From Bacillota bacterium (GTDB taxonomy: Bacteria; Bacillota; Sulfobacillia; JAMCWA01): DNA of 61,673 nucleotides. Below are positions 34,794 to 42,942 of this stretch, piece after piece. Each line of letters starts with the position of its first letter. The stretch's first letter is position 1. The stretch lies in NCBI GenBank assembly GCA_023475165.1, contig JAMCWA010000091.1, forward strand, positions 1 to 61,673. Direction: 5' to 3'. The position numbers were made by a program, and so were the translations under genes. The notes under the pieces are model-generated. The model was not told the DNA's origin and did not search any database. It worked only from the letters and a program-made list of their open reading frames with translations.

Positions 34794-35774
34794 ATGAAAA
34801 CTATTCCTGCGAAACAAATGAATGGGGCAGGATGCCTCACCTTCTGCCGTCGCCGCCCTCTTTTTTTCCTGACGGCGATCCTGCTGCTTGGTGTCTTGTT
34901 CCAGCCGGCCGGTTGCCTCTGGCCGCAGCGGCGCCCGCCGGCCCCACCACCTTCTCCCCCCCAGGCGGAGCCGAGCCTGAGCCTCTATGATGACAAGACC
35001 GGGCAAAAGCGGCCAATCAAGATGGAAGAATATGTGCAAGGAGTGGTGGCGGCGGAGATGGACCCCAAATGGCCACAGGAGGCGCTGGCGGCCCAGGCCA
35101 TCCTAGCCCGCACCTTCACCCTAGAGCGGATTGGCCGCGGCGGAGTCCAATCCCGGCATGGCGCCGACGTCTGTACCAGCCCGGAGCACTTCCAGGCCTA
35201 CGACGCGAGCAAGATCAATGATGCCGTACGGGGGGCGGTGGAAAGGACCAGGGGGCTGATCGTAACCTATCAGGGGCAACCCATCCGGGCCTGGTTTCAT
35301 TCTGATTCCGGGGGCCACACCACCACGGCCGCTGAGGGGCTGAATTTTCGGGAGACCCCGACCCCCTACATACAACCCGTCCCCGATGTAGCCACAGCTG
35401 CCACCTGGAAGGCGGAATTCAGCATGGGACAGCTGGAGGCGGCTTTGAGCAAACTGGGGAAGAAGATATCCCCCATCAAATCCATCTCCATTGAGGCCCG
35501 TGACTCATCCGGGCGGGCGGTTACTTTAAAAATCAATGACGCCAGCGTCTCAGCGGCTGAATTACGCCTGGCTCTGGGGAGCGAAAAGATGAGATCGACT
35601 CTCCTTGACAGCCTCAGCCTGGTCGGGGACAGACTCTTGCTTTCCGGTAGGGGGTGGGGTCATGGTGTCGGGATGTCTCAATGGGGGGCCAAAACCATGG
35701 CCGAACAGGGTAAGAAGGCAGAAGAGATCATCCGGTATTACTTCAAGGAGGTCAAGATCGAGAAACGTTGGTAA
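34794..35774 (+). CDS. SpoIID/LytB-domain protein
   Basis: 326 residues. An N-terminal signal or anchor segment (about 24-40, ending PAGC, a poor lipobox) is followed by a Pro-rich linker and a SpoIID domain (about 60-320). MEEYVQGVVAAEMDPKWP contains the glutamate equivalent to the SpoIID catalytic residue; ALAAQAILARTFTL, HSDSGGHTT and GRGWGHGVGMSQWGA are family hallmarks. SpoIID-type enzymes are lytic transglycosylases of denuded peptidoglycan. Second ATG 34794 chosen: GGGAGGG lies six bases before it but abuts ATG 34788. It is not SpoIID itself by context (no spoIIQ or murA beside it). Confidence 0.85.
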   Translation: MKTIPAKQMNGAGCLTFCRRRPLFFLTAILLLGVLFQPAGCLWPQRRPPAPPPSPPQAEPSLSLYDDKTGQKRPIKMEEYVQGVVAAEMDPKWPQEALAAQAILARTFTLERIGRGGVQSRHGADVCTSPEHFQAYDASKINDAVRGAVERTRGLIVTYQGQPIRAWFHSDSGGHTTTAAEGLNFRETPTPYIQPVPDVATAATWKAEFSMGQLEAALSKLGKKISPIKSISIEARDSSGRAVTLKINDASVSAAELRLALGSEKMRSTLLDSLSLVGDRLLLSGRGWGHGVGMSQWGAKTMAEQGKKAEEIIRYYFKEVKIEKRW

Positions 35775-35884
35775 AGTACCCATCTTCCAGGTCGCCCAAA
35801 ACCTCGGGGGGACCTCCCGGCCGCCGAACGGCACGGTGCAATTTCCCCCCTTAAGGCCGGGCGCCAAGGAGCTTTCGAAACTTC

Positions 35885-36140
35885 CGCCCTGAAAAAACCA
35901 GCCGTTTCCGGGACGCCTCTCGGGCGTCGCCGTCCTCACCTTCGATCACCTGCGTCGACCGCATCAGGGCTCAGCTTGGCCCTCCGGCCAGCCCCCCGGC
36001 GAACTCTACCTCCAGGGGACCGAGCGCCAGTTGAACCAACTTACCAAACTCTTTATAGTGCCGCCGCAGGCGGCATGGTCATCCACCCTGCTGGTGTCTC
36101 ATTCTTTTACGGCGCTGCTAAGGGCGGCAGGCCATCTCTC
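35885..36140 (-). repeat. Family B element plus partial second copy
   Basis: Minus orientation. The right end CCGCCCTGAAAAAACCAGCC lies at 35885-35904, and GGGCGTCGCCGTCCTCACC and TGCGTCGACCGCATCAGGG are core blocks. The left end TAGTGCCGCCGCAGGCGGCA is near 36056-36075. A second partial left end (TTTTACGGCGCTGCTAAGGG) follows at about 36106-36135. Confidence 0.65.
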
Positions 36141-36175
36141 AATCGGACTTTCACAGATTCATCACCATTGGGGGC

Positions 36176-36204
36176 TTGCCTTCGGATCCGTCTCTTATTA
36201 TAAT
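36176..36204 (+). promoter_or_regulatory. Sigma-A-type promoter for the FTR1 gene
   Basis: TTGCCT (36176-36181), a 17-bp spacer and TATAAT (36199-36204), 41 bp before the start codon. Confidence 0.7.
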
Positions 36205-36210
36205 TTTGAT

Positions 36211-36229
36211 GAGAATGAAAGTCATTATA
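36211..36229 (+). promoter_or_regulatory. Fur-box-like operator
   Basis: GAGAATGAAAGTCATTATA matches the 19-bp Fur box GATAATGATAATCATTATC at 15 positions. It lies directly after the -10 element and before an iron permease, where bound Fur-Fe would block initiation. Confidence 0.65.
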
Positions 36230-36245
36230 GTAAGGGGGATGGATT

Positions 36246-37121
36246 ATGGGTAGCGCCTTATTGGTCACTTTGCGGGAGAGCCTGGAGGCTGCTCTGGTCA
36301 TAGGGCTCATGCTGGGTTACCTGGTACGGGTGGGAAAGAGTAAGCTGATCAGAGCAGTCTGGTGGGGAACCGGGGCGGCAGTCGCGGGCAGTATCCTGAC
36401 GGCCTACCTCTTTGAACGCCTGGCTGGAGGGTTTGAGGGGAGAGGTGAGCAAATCTTTGAGGGCCTGATGATGCTCGCGGCAGTCATTTTGTTGACTACT
36501 ATGATCCTGTGGATGCAGAGACAGTCCAGGGGTCTCCGCCGGAGGATTGAGGAGCGCCTGGCCAGGACAGTTGCTACCGGGGAAAGTCTGGGTATCGGCA
36601 GCCTGGCTTTCCTGGCCGTCTTCCGGGAGGGGGTGGAGACCACCGTTTTCATCCAGACGGCCCTGTTTTCCGCAACGGGTCAAGAGGTACTTCTGGGTGC
36701 CGTGATAGGTTTGGTCGTTGCCACAGTTCTGGCTCTATTGACTTACCGGGGAGCGGTCCGGCTTGACCTGCGGAGCTTCTTTCTTTGGACGGGTGCCCTC
36801 CTAATCCTCTTTGCTGCCGGTCTCTTGGCCCACGGGGTGCACGAATTGGAGGAGGCGGGTTTCTTGCCGCCTTTGGTGGAGCATCTTTGGGATATTAATG
36901 GCCGGCTGAATGAAAAGGGGGCAGTTGGCTCATTCCTGAAGGCCCTCTTTGGATATAACGGCGACCCCTCGCTGACCGAAGCAGTGAGCTGGCTGATCTA
37001 TCTGCTCACGACGGCACGCCTCTATTTCGGGCGTTTGCGGCTGGGGCAGCCCGAGGGGGACGAGCTTGTCGCTTCGTACGACACAGAGAGGAGGAGAAAA
37101 CGCGACGCGGTCTCGTCTTGA
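36246..37121 (+). CDS. FTR1-family iron permease
   Basis: 291 residues, about seven membrane spans. Two REXXE iron-binding motifs are visible: RESLE (10-14) in the first span and REGVE (127-131) in the fourth. It matches FTR1/EfeU-type high-affinity iron uptake. No EfeO/EfeB partners or ferroxidase are adjacent. The probable Fur box and promoter directly upstream indicate induction on iron starvation. AAGGGGG precedes the ATG. The last few codons and stop overlap an A-repeat remnant. Confidence 0.88.
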   Translation: MGSALLVTLRESLEAALVIGLMLGYLVRVGKSKLIRAVWWGTGAAVAGSILTAYLFERLAGGFEGRGEQIFEGLMMLAAVILLTTMILWMQRQSRGLRRRIEERLARTVATGESLGIGSLAFLAVFREGVETTVFIQTALFSATGQEVLLGAVIGLVVATVLALLTYRGAVRLDLRSFFLWTGALLILFAAGLLAHGVHELEEAGFLPPLVEHLWDINGRLNEKGAVGSFLKALFGYNGDPSLTEAVSWLIYLLTTARLYFGRLRLGQPEGDELVASYDTERRRKRDAVSS

Positions 37122-37180
37122 CGGGGCTCGGGCGGGTTAAACAGTCAAGACGCAGTTCCTCTGCCGTCCCTGGGTCTCCC
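37107..37180 (-). repeat. Degenerate family A right-side remnant
   Basis: GCGGTCTCGTCTTGACGGGG, GGGCGGGTTAAACAGTCAAG and ACGCAGTTCCTCTGCCGTCCC follow the A right half in order, although its orientation is hard to fix. It overlaps the FTR1 stop. Confidence 0.45.
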
Positions 37181-37265
37181 AGGCTTACGGCCGTACTTTT
37201 CGGGGTCATAAGGGTTCGGGAGGTGAATAAGTATCTAGTGAGGATTTCCCTTGGGGGGATGAGGT

Positions 37266-37562
37266 ATGGAGGAAAGACTTTCGGACCCCGGGTTAGATCA
37301 TGAGGTGCTCCTCTCCAACCGGGAGCAGGTAGTTATCAAGGGTGTTCTGCATGTGGAGAGCTTTGACGAATCTGAGATCGTCCTGGATACCCAGATGGGC
37401 ACACTTATTTTAAGAGGCGAAGACCTGAGGATAAAGCAACTGAACGTGGAGGACGGCAGCTTTTCGGTAGAAGGTACCTTCAACAGTCTTCAGTATACCA
37501 CCGGTGGGGGCAAGCGGGCGCGGGGTAAGGGGAAGGGTCTGTTGGACAAAATCCTTCGTTGA
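37266..37562 (+). CDS. yabP: Sporulation protein YabP
   Basis: 98 residues. The YabP family signature includes HEVLLSNREQVVIKGVLHVESFDESEI and LRGEDLRIKQLNVEDGSFSVEG. In B. subtilis the yabP-yabQ pair is sigma-E controlled and needed for cortex formation. A GGGGGGATGAGG ribosome site precedes the ATG. It is followed 138 bp later by yabQ. Confidence 0.93.
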   Translation: MEERLSDPGLDHEVLLSNREQVVIKGVLHVESFDESEIVLDTQMGTLILRGEDLRIKQLNVEDGSFSVEGTFNSLQYTTGGGKRARGKGKGLLDKILR

Positions 37563-37700
37563 ACGGTTTGTTCGAAAGAGAACAGGAGGCCTCATCGGCG
37601 TCGCTGGACCGGTTATGGATTGGGGACGCAACTCTCCAGCGAACCGGGCTGAGGGGCGGCCGAACTCGTGAGCGGAGACGGCCGCAGTGGAGGTTGCGAG

Positions 37701-38222
37701 ATGATCCCGCTGGACCAACAGTTCTTCCGGTTCTCCCTCCTCCTGCTCACTGGTGTCGCTGTGGGGTTCCTTTTCGACGTGTACCGCGCCTACCGGGGGG
37801 TCTTCCATCCTGGGGCCGTGGCTGGTAGCCTGGGAGACCTGATCTTCTCCTTAGCCGCCATAGCCCTAGGGGTAGGAGTGTTTCTCTTTGGAACCGGAGG
37901 GGAATTGCGTTTCTATGTTTTCCTAACCCTCTTTCTCGGCCTGGCCCTCTATTTTGCACTGGCCAGCCGTATCGTCCTCTTCGTCCATCGGGCCGCCTTC
38001 ACCTTGCTAAAAAAAGCCCTGGCTCTGATCTATAGAACCCTTTATCTCCTCTTTATCCGGCCGCTTCTCTACTTTGCCCGCCTCCTCTTGCTACCCCTCA
38101 TCCTCTTATCACACCTATCACACCTGGGGGGGAATCTTCTACGCACCTGTGGTCATTGGGATTTAGGTCTGTTAATCACCAGTATTCTAAAAAAAATCCA
38201 TCCTTTCAGGAGGATTTCCTGA
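37701..38222 (+). CDS. yabQ: Spore cortex biosynthesis protein YabQ
   Basis: 173 residues with four to five membrane spans. The N-terminal QQFFRFSLLLLTGVAVGFLFDVYRAYRG is the YabQ hallmark. It is required for spore cortex formation in B. subtilis. ATG 37701 has GGAGG seven bases upstream; the open frame starts eleven codons earlier but without a ribosome site. Next downstream is divIC, as in B. subtilis. Confidence 0.9.
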   Translation: MIPLDQQFFRFSLLLLTGVAVGFLFDVYRAYRGVFHPGAVAGSLGDLIFSLAAIALGVGVFLFGTGGELRFYVFLTLFLGLALYFALASRIVLFVHRAAFTLLKKALALIYRTLYLLFIRPLLYFARLLLLPLILLSHLSHLGGNLLRTCGHWDLGLLITSILKKIHPFRRIS

Positions 38223-38407
38223 CTGAAGCGCGAAATCTAACTTAGGAATTATGGTAAACCCAGCCTCAGGAGGCGGGAAACCCTTGAGCCGGGGCAACGT
38301 CCTTTTCTTCACGACGTGCAACGGTGCCGCCTCTATTAGCGCGGGCGGGCAACCTGGGGACAAAAGACCAGGGTCCCCGGTGGCTGTTCTTGGGGGGAAG
38401 AGAAGAC
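38223..38407 (+). other. Leader region between yabQ and divIC
   Basis: 185 bp. It contains GCCTCAGGAGGC and GGGAAACCCTTGAGCCGGGG (38266-38300), which could form short stems. I could not match it to a known riboswitch class. An open frame in phase with divIC covers the distal part (from 38324) but is not protein-like. Confidence 0.4.
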
Positions 38408-38737
38408 TTGCGTCGTGAGAACCTGGCCCAAACCCACGGGGAAAGGGATAAAGGAAGGACGACTTTTTCCAGAGGGAAGAAGGGCGTCTGGAAGCGTTGG
38501 GCTTTCGTGGGCGTTCTTTTGTATTTTCTGGTGAGCGGCCTTCGCCAGGAGGTTAGGCTTTGGGTCTTGCGTGGGCAAGCCGAGAACTATCGCAAGCAAG
38601 TAGAATCTTTGCGGCAGGAAAGCACCGAGTTACAACAGAAGATCCAGCTTCTGATGTCGGACGCCTACGTCGAAAAGATGGCTCGCGAAAGGCTGGGACT
38701 GATCAAGCCGGGAGAAACACCTTACTACCCCAAGTAG
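38408..38737 (+). CDS. divIC: Septum formation initiator DivIC/FtsB-like
   Basis: About 109 residues. A short basic cytoplasmic tail, one membrane span (AFVGVLLYFLVSGL, about 33-46), then a coiled coil (about 58-85) and the C-terminal ERLGLIKPGETPYY, typical of DivIC. It forms the FtsL-DivIB-DivIC complex at the division septum. TTG 38408 is preceded by a GGGGGG-rich stretch; the exact start is uncertain. Position between yabQ and yabR matches B. subtilis. Confidence 0.87.
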   Translation: MRRENLAQTHGERDKGRTTFSRGKKGVWKRWAFVGVLLYFLVSGLRQEVRLWVLRGQAENYRKQVESLRQESTELQQKIQLLMSDAYVEKMARERLGLIKPGETPYYPK

Positions 38738-38844
38738 CGAAGTGTACGAACGTGTGTCCGAGCGATGTCCCGGGCTCCAGGGATTGATAGATCAGGTCAT
38801 TCAGTTAATCAACCTGGTCGCGACCTGATGGGTGAAGGAACATC

Positions 38845-38874
38845 TTGACACCTTGAGGCCCCGCCATCTATAAT
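38845..38874 (+). promoter_or_regulatory. Strong sigma-A promoter for the S1-domain gene
   Basis: Consensus TTGACA (38845-38850), an 18-bp spacer and consensus TATAAT (38869-38874), 48 bp before the start codon. Confidence 0.82.
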
Positions 38875-38921
38875 AGAACCGCCTAACAGGGTTAATACTA
38901 AACGGGAGGAACATTTTTGGC

Positions 38922-39323
38922 ATGCCGCTTCAGGTCGGGAGCATTGTGGAGGGCGTTGTTACAGGAATCACCAATTTTGGTGCCTTCGTGGCCCTTCCGG
39001 AAGGGAAAACGGGACTGGTGCATATCTCGGAGATAGCCGATGCCTATGTCCGGGATATCAAGGATTACGTCAAAGAGAATGACCGAGTTAAAGTAAAGGT
39101 CCTTTCTCTGGACGAGAAAGGGAAAATCGCTCTATCCATTCGTCAGGCTCAACCTGGAGCTGGAACACAGAGGAAACCCGCAGAATTCAGGCGCATGGAT
39201 CGCCTGTCCTTTGAAGATAAGCTCTCACGTTATATGAAGGAAAGCGACGAACGGTTACAGGATCTTAAGAAAAGCACTGATTCCAAGCGCGGTGGACGGG
39301 GAGCCGGGCGGCGGAATGCTTGA
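38922..39323 (+). CDS. yabR: S1 RNA-binding domain protein (YabR)
   Basis: 133 residues. An N-terminal S1 domain (1-72): VGSIVEGVVTGITNFGAFVAL, GLVHISEIADAYVRDI and VKVLSLDEKGKIALSIRQA. The C-terminal half is basic and charged, ending in an Arg/Gly-rich tail. It resembles B. subtilis YabR (polyribonucleotide-binding, general stress type) and sits in the same place after divIC. GGGAGG is 13 bases before the ATG. It has its own promoter and a clear terminator. Confidence 0.88.
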   Translation: MPLQVGSIVEGVVTGITNFGAFVALPEGKTGLVHISEIADAYVRDIKDYVKENDRVKVKVLSLDEKGKIALSIRQAQPGAGTQRKPAEFRRMDRLSFEDKLSRYMKESDERLQDLKKSTDSKRGGRGAGRRNA

Positions 39324-39367
39324 AGCATCGGGCGACGCCTGATTCTGATGGCCAGGTGCCTAGTTTG

Positions 39368-39400
39368 GCTGGTGAGGATTATCTCCTCACCAGCTTTCTG
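39368..39400 (+). terminator. Intrinsic terminator after yabR
   Basis: GCTGGTGAGGA (39368-39378) / TCCTCACCAGC (39384-39394), then TTTCTG. Confidence 0.85.
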
Positions 39401-39481
39401 TCTGGAGGTTAGATCTCTTCGATCGGCCGGAGTGAGATCACCTGGCGCAAATTCCGTAATGGCGCTGCGCGGTTTTCAGCG

Positions 39482-39595
39482 CCAGGAGATCCCCATGCTA
39501 CCTGCGGCGGCGCCACAAAGTTATGAAACAGCAGGAGGGTGGCGACGGCCGGGCGGCGCCCTGGAAGTACTTGGTTTGTTTCAGGGTAGGGCGCT
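39482..39595 (+). repeat. Family B element, compact form with both ends
   Basis: AGGAGATCCCCATGCTACC, ...GCGGCGGCGCCACAAAGTTA, GGTGGCGACGGCCGGGCGG, then GCCCTGGAAGTACTTG and TTTGTTTCAGGGTAGGG. About 110 bp. It is the clearest short B copy for defining the ends. Confidence 0.78.
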
Positions 39596-39623
39596 GACCA
39601 AGGGGCCAACAGAGAAAACATCA

Positions 39624-39704
39624 GACCAGGTTACCCTGGTCTTTCAATTTTGTCACTTATGGTTGGTTGCCAGCCCCCATCTCTCGCCAAGGTGGGGGCT
39701 ATTT
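39624..39704. terminator. Two hairpins between yabR and the minus-strand peptidase
   Basis: AGACCAGG-GTTAC-CCTGGTCT type stem (39624-39642) followed by TTCAATTTTG, and AGCCCCCA / TGGGGGCT (about 39674-39702) followed by ATTTTACG. They lie just past the minus-strand M23 gene and can act in either direction. Confidence 0.6.
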
Positions 39705-39744
39705 TACGCTTACGCTGGTTGTTTTGGTCGGCGACCAGGGAACT

Positions 39745-40722
39745 TTATGGCAAGTACCTTCTGGGGTTAGTAGGTTCCCCGTTTACCCTGACTTCAAAAT
39801 GGAGATGAGGCCCGGTAGAGACCCCGGTATTGCCCAGACGGGCAACGGCCTGCCCACGCTGAACGCGCTCCCCCACGGCTACCAGGAGGGCGGAGTTGTG
39901 TCCGTAAAGCGTCTGGATCCCATCACCGTGATCCAGGATCAGGGTGCGGCCATAGCCACCCATCCAGCCGGCAAAGGTGACCACCCCCGACTTGGCCGCC
40001 ACGATGGTGGTTCCCGTTATCCCACCAATATCAATACCCTCGTGCATCCGGCCCCAACGGGGCCCGAACTCGGAGGTGACACGACCGGAAACCGGCCAGA
40101 TCAAACCAGTGATGGAAATGGCAGCCTCGCCGCGGGAGGCTGTCCTGGGATTGGTACCGCGGGAAGCGCTGGCGACGCGAATCTCCCGGGAGAAAGAGGA
40201 TGAACCTCCCGGGATGATCAACTCCTGACCGATGAGCAGAGAGTCGGGCCGGTCCAGATCATTAGCCTTTATAATCTCGTCTTGGCTCACATTGTACTGG
40301 GCCGCCAGCGAAGAGAGGGTATCGCCCGGTTGCACCCGGCGGAGCGTCCCTTTGATCGTCAGCACCTTTAACTCTTGCCCTATGGAAAGGGAATTGCTTC
40401 TGGTTAGACGATTTATGTCGACAAGTGTTTCCACGTTTGTACCGTACTGGGCGGCGATATCCCAGAGGGTTTCCCCGGCCACCACCTGGTGGATGAGCAC
40501 CCGGGGTTTTTCGGGCTGGGTTTTGGATTCAGTCTGGGAAGATCTAGTCAACAAGCCGACGTCATTACTCAGGATGGTTTCTGAAACCCCTCCAGTCAAA
40601 GGGGTGGTGGTTAGGGTTTGCCCATGATAGAGTAGGGTTCCGGCCAGAGCCAGCGCCAGACCCAGGAGGAGGGGTACGGCCAAAGGCAGCCCCCGCCGAA
40701 GCCAGCGACCTGGGAAGGGCAT
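39745..40722 (-). CDS. LysM-M23 cell-wall metallopeptidase
   Basis: About 325 residues. Signal anchor (about 12-32), two LysM domains (about 74-120 and 125-170; VVAGETLWDIAAQYGTN and VQPGDTLSSLAAQYNVS), then an M23 peptidase domain (about 205-320) with the zinc ligands in HEGIDIGG and HLHFEVR plus LYGHNS. Predicted peptidoglycan endopeptidase. The ATG at 40722 has GAGGTGAA a few bases upstream; ATG 40740 is also in frame. It is divergent from scfA, with a shared 230-bp control region. Confidence 0.9.
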   Translation of the reverse strand: MPFPGRWLRRGLPLAVPLLLGLALALAGTLLYHGQTLTTTPLTGGVSETILSNDVGLLTRSSQTESKTQPEKPRVLIHQVVAGETLWDIAAQYGTNVETLVDINRLTRSNSLSIGQELKVLTIKGTLRRVQPGDTLSSLAAQYNVSQDEIIKANDLDRPDSLLIGQELIIPGGSSSFSREIRVASASRGTNPRTASRGEAAISITGLIWPVSGRVTSEFGPRWGRMHEGIDIGGITGTTIVAAKSGVVTFAGWMGGYGRTLILDHGDGIQTLYGHNSALLVAVGERVQRGQAVARLGNTGVSTGPHLHFEVRVNGEPTNPRRYLP

Positions 40723-40886
40723 CTCTTCACCTCGTTTCATAAGTGGTAGACAGACTAATTATATCACAGTCTCGAAAGACTTTCCAGCTTGAACAAAAAG
40801 GCAGGTCAGGACGACGCCGAAGTCTTCTCTTCCGTTGCCGTTCGGTGGTGTCGCAATCCTGCTCGCCCGTGTTTTCCCTAGAGAGT

Positions 40887-40915
40887 TTGCCTTTCTTGCC
40901 AGCTTGTGCTATAAT
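40887..40915 (+). promoter_or_regulatory. Sigma-A promoter for scfA
   Basis: TTGCCT (40887-40892), a 17-bp spacer and TATAAT (40910-40915) with an upstream TG. It is 37 bp before the scfA start. Confidence 0.7.
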
Positions 40916-40951
40916 CTTCGCGGTTGAGAAGGTGTGGAAGGAGTGATCACT

Positions 40952-41110
40952 GTGACCGGAAAGACCAAGAAGCACATAAAGACGATCGCGGCGCCCAAGT
41001 GGCAGGAGACGGCCCCAGACGGAGGATGCGGGCTCTGCCAGTCTTCCTGTCAGTCCGCCTGCAAGACGTCCTGCACTGTGGCCAACCAGGCCTGTGAGCG
41101 CCTTTCCTGA
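40952..41110 (+). CDS. scfA: SCIFF ranthipeptide precursor (six cysteines in forty-five)
   Basis: About 52 residues. The leader KKHIKTIAAPKWQE is followed by the Cys-rich core GGCGLCQSSCQSACKTSC then ANQACE, holding six Cys as CxxC, CxxxC, CxxxC, CxxxC and a final C. This is the SCIFF signature found across Clostridia; the maturase installs Cys-sulfur-to-alpha/gamma-carbon thioethers. GTG 40952 has GGAAGGAG eight bases upstream; GTG 40943 is in frame but overlaps that site. The maturase scfB follows after a hairpin. Too short for most gene callers. Confidence 0.93.
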   Translation: MTGKTKKHIKTIAAPKWQETAPDGGCGLCQSSCQSACKTSCTVANQACERLS

Positions 41111-41180
41111 AGGTGACCGGAAGCGAGGACGGCAACGCCCGAGCGACGCCCCGGGAATCATCTGGTTTGTTTCAGAGTCT
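41111..41180 (+). repeat. Family B right-end fragment
   Basis: AGGTGACCGGAAGCGAGGAC, GGCAACGCCCGAGCGACGCC, then CTGGTTTGTTTCAGAG. It corresponds to the right third of the full-length B element and starts directly after the scfA stop. Confidence 0.65.
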
Positions 41181-41182
41181 CC

Positions 41183-41212
41183 AGGCCCTCCGTGGAAGCG
41201 TGGGGGCCTTTT
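41183..41212 (+). terminator. Terminator/attenuator between scfA and scfB
   Basis: AGGCCCTCC (41183-41191) / GGGGGCCT (41202-41209), then TTTTAG. It would let scfA be made in excess over the enzyme. Confidence 0.6.
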
Positions 41213-41290
41213 AGTCGGGGGCGGCGACAATCCGCAGCTTTCGTGCGGCCGAGGGACTCTGCCAACCCCTTATTTCTGGAGGAACAAACC

Positions 41291-42706
41291 TTGCCCTTGG
41301 GACAAATCCATAAATTTGCCATACGCGACACCTATATCGTTTTAGACGTGGCCAGCGGTAGCATTCATGAATTGGATCGCCTGGCCTGGGATCTCTTAGA
41401 CTATTACGGCCGGCCGACGGAGGAGATCTTGCAGACCCTGCCAGGCTATTCGCCGGAGGAGATCCTGGAAGCCCTGCAGGAAATTGATGATCTGGTTGCC
41501 CAAAGGCAGCTTTTCAGTGAAGACCTTTACCGCTTTGGCTACACTGCCCCCATTTCTGAGCTGAAGTCCATGTGCTTCAACGTTTCTCACGACTGCAACC
41601 TGCGTTGCCGCTATTGCTTTGCCGAGGGCGGACCGTTCGGCGGGCAACGCGGCCTGATGTCCCTGGACGTGGGGAAGCGGGGAATCGACTACCTCCTGGA
41701 GCATTCCGGCGGGCGGCCCCATGTGGAGGTGGACTTTTTCGGTGGGGAGCCGCTCTTGAACTTGGCGGTAGTTAAGGGCATAATGGAATACGCCAAGGAA
41801 AAGGGGCGCGAGGCGGGCAAAACCTTTCAATTCACCCTGACTACCAATGCCACCCTCCTGACCGACGAGGTCATCGACTTTTTGAATCGAGAGAATGTTA
41901 ACCTTGTTTTGAGCCTGGATGGCCGCCGCGAAGTCAACGATGCCATGCGCTACGATGTTCGGGGCAAAGGGGTCTACGATCAGATAGTTCCGCGCATTCA
42001 AAAGGTTGTTCAGTCTCGTCGCCATCACCCGGCTTATTACTATATCCGGGGCACCTATACCGGTAAGAACTTAGATTTTACTCGGGATGTCCTTCATCTG
42101 GCCGATCTGGGCTTTGACCAACTCTCTGTGGAGCCGGTCATCGCCGCTGAGGGCGATTATGCCCTGCGTGATGAGGACATTGAGACCATTGAAAAGGAGT
42201 ACGAACGCCTGGCCGAGGCCTACCTGGCCAGGAGGAAAAAAGGGGAGAGCTTCTCTTTTTTCCATTTTAACCTCGAACTGCAGGAGGGCCCCTGCCTTCC
42301 CCGCCGGCTTTCCGGCTGCGGTGCCGGGCACGATTACCTGGCCCTAACGCCAGAAGGGGACTTTTATCCCTGCCATCAGTTTGTAGGTAGGGAGAAGTAT
42401 CTTATGGGAAACGTCTTTGAGGGCATTACCAGGCCGGATCTGCGGGAGACCTTTCGGGAGGCCCATGTGTATAATAAGGTAAGCTGTCCCAGCTGTTGGG
42501 CCAGGTTCTATTGCAGCGGGGGATGCCACGCCAATGCCGATCTCTTCCACGGGGATATCATGAAACCTCATGAACTGGAATGCCGTCTGCAAAGGAAGCG
42601 GCTGGAATGCGCCATCTACATAAAGGTCCGGTTGGCCCAGGATGAGGCCGAGGGGATGGTTCCAGAGTCTTCAGGGAAGGAGAAGGCTCCCATGAGCCTG
42701 CGGTAG
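41291..42706 (+). CDS. scfB: SCIFF maturase, radical SAM/SPASM thioether synthase
   Basis: About 471 residues. An N-terminal peptide-binding region (1-85) is followed by the radical-SAM core with Cys102, Cys106 and Cys109 in CNLRCRYCF. The C-terminal SPASM region (about 330-450) is rich in Cys: CHQF, CPSCWARFYCSGGCHANADLF and ECRLQRKRLEC, for two auxiliary Fe-S clusters. TTG 41291 follows GGAGG by eight bases; the open frame extends 33 codons upstream into repeat and terminator sequence. It acts on the adjacent ScfA peptide. Confidence 0.95.
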   Translation: MPLGQIHKFAIRDTYIVLDVASGSIHELDRLAWDLLDYYGRPTEEILQTLPGYSPEEILEALQEIDDLVAQRQLFSEDLYRFGYTAPISELKSMCFNVSHDCNLRCRYCFAEGGPFGGQRGLMSLDVGKRGIDYLLEHSGGRPHVEVDFFGGEPLLNLAVVKGIMEYAKEKGREAGKTFQFTLTTNATLLTDEVIDFLNRENVNLVLSLDGRREVNDAMRYDVRGKGVYDQIVPRIQKVVQSRRHHPAYYYIRGTYTGKNLDFTRDVLHLADLGFDQLSVEPVIAAEGDYALRDEDIETIEKEYERLAEAYLARRKKGESFSFFHFNLELQEGPCLPRRLSGCGAGHDYLALTPEGDFYPCHQFVGREKYLMGNVFEGITRPDLRETFREAHVYNKVSCPSCWARFYCSGGCHANADLFHGDIMKPHELECRLQRKRLECAIYIKVRLAQDEAEGMVPESSGKEKAPMSLR

Positions 42707-42830
42707 ACGGGCGTCGCCGCTGGGCCTGTTTTGGCGGCATCACCCAGGTGTCTGGGGGATAGACTCCACTTGGACACGGAATTTTTGGGGTCAGGACCAT
42801 CTTTCCGGCAGGAAAACGCGGACAAGCGTA

Positions 42831-42941
42831 GAAGACTTAACAAAGAATTCTCTCAATGGCCTGTACTTGCGGCTCTCCGGGAGGCCCTGGAGGCGTTCGG
42901 GGCAGAAGACTTAACAAATAATTCCCTCAATGACCTCTACC
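42831..42941 (+). repeat. Direct repeat pair, about 35 bp
   Basis: GAAGACTTAACAAAGAATTC at 42831 and GAAGACTTAACAAATAATTC at 42905 each continue with CTCAATG-CCT-TAC. The copies are 74 bp apart, between scfB and a B element. Confidence 0.7.
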
Positions 42942-42942
42942 C

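Noticed and set aside
38223..38323. Riboswitch before divIC
   Set aside because: Short stems such as GGGAAACCC are present, but I could not match the conserved core of any class I know (c-di-GMP, c-di-AMP, THF, cobalamin, SAM). It is listed only as a leader region.
38738..38844. Possible tRNA or terminator after divIC, where B. subtilis has tRNA genes near yabR
   Set aside because: ATCAGGTC and GACCTGAT can pair, but there is no T-loop GTTCGA-type sequence, no acceptor stem ending and no T-run.
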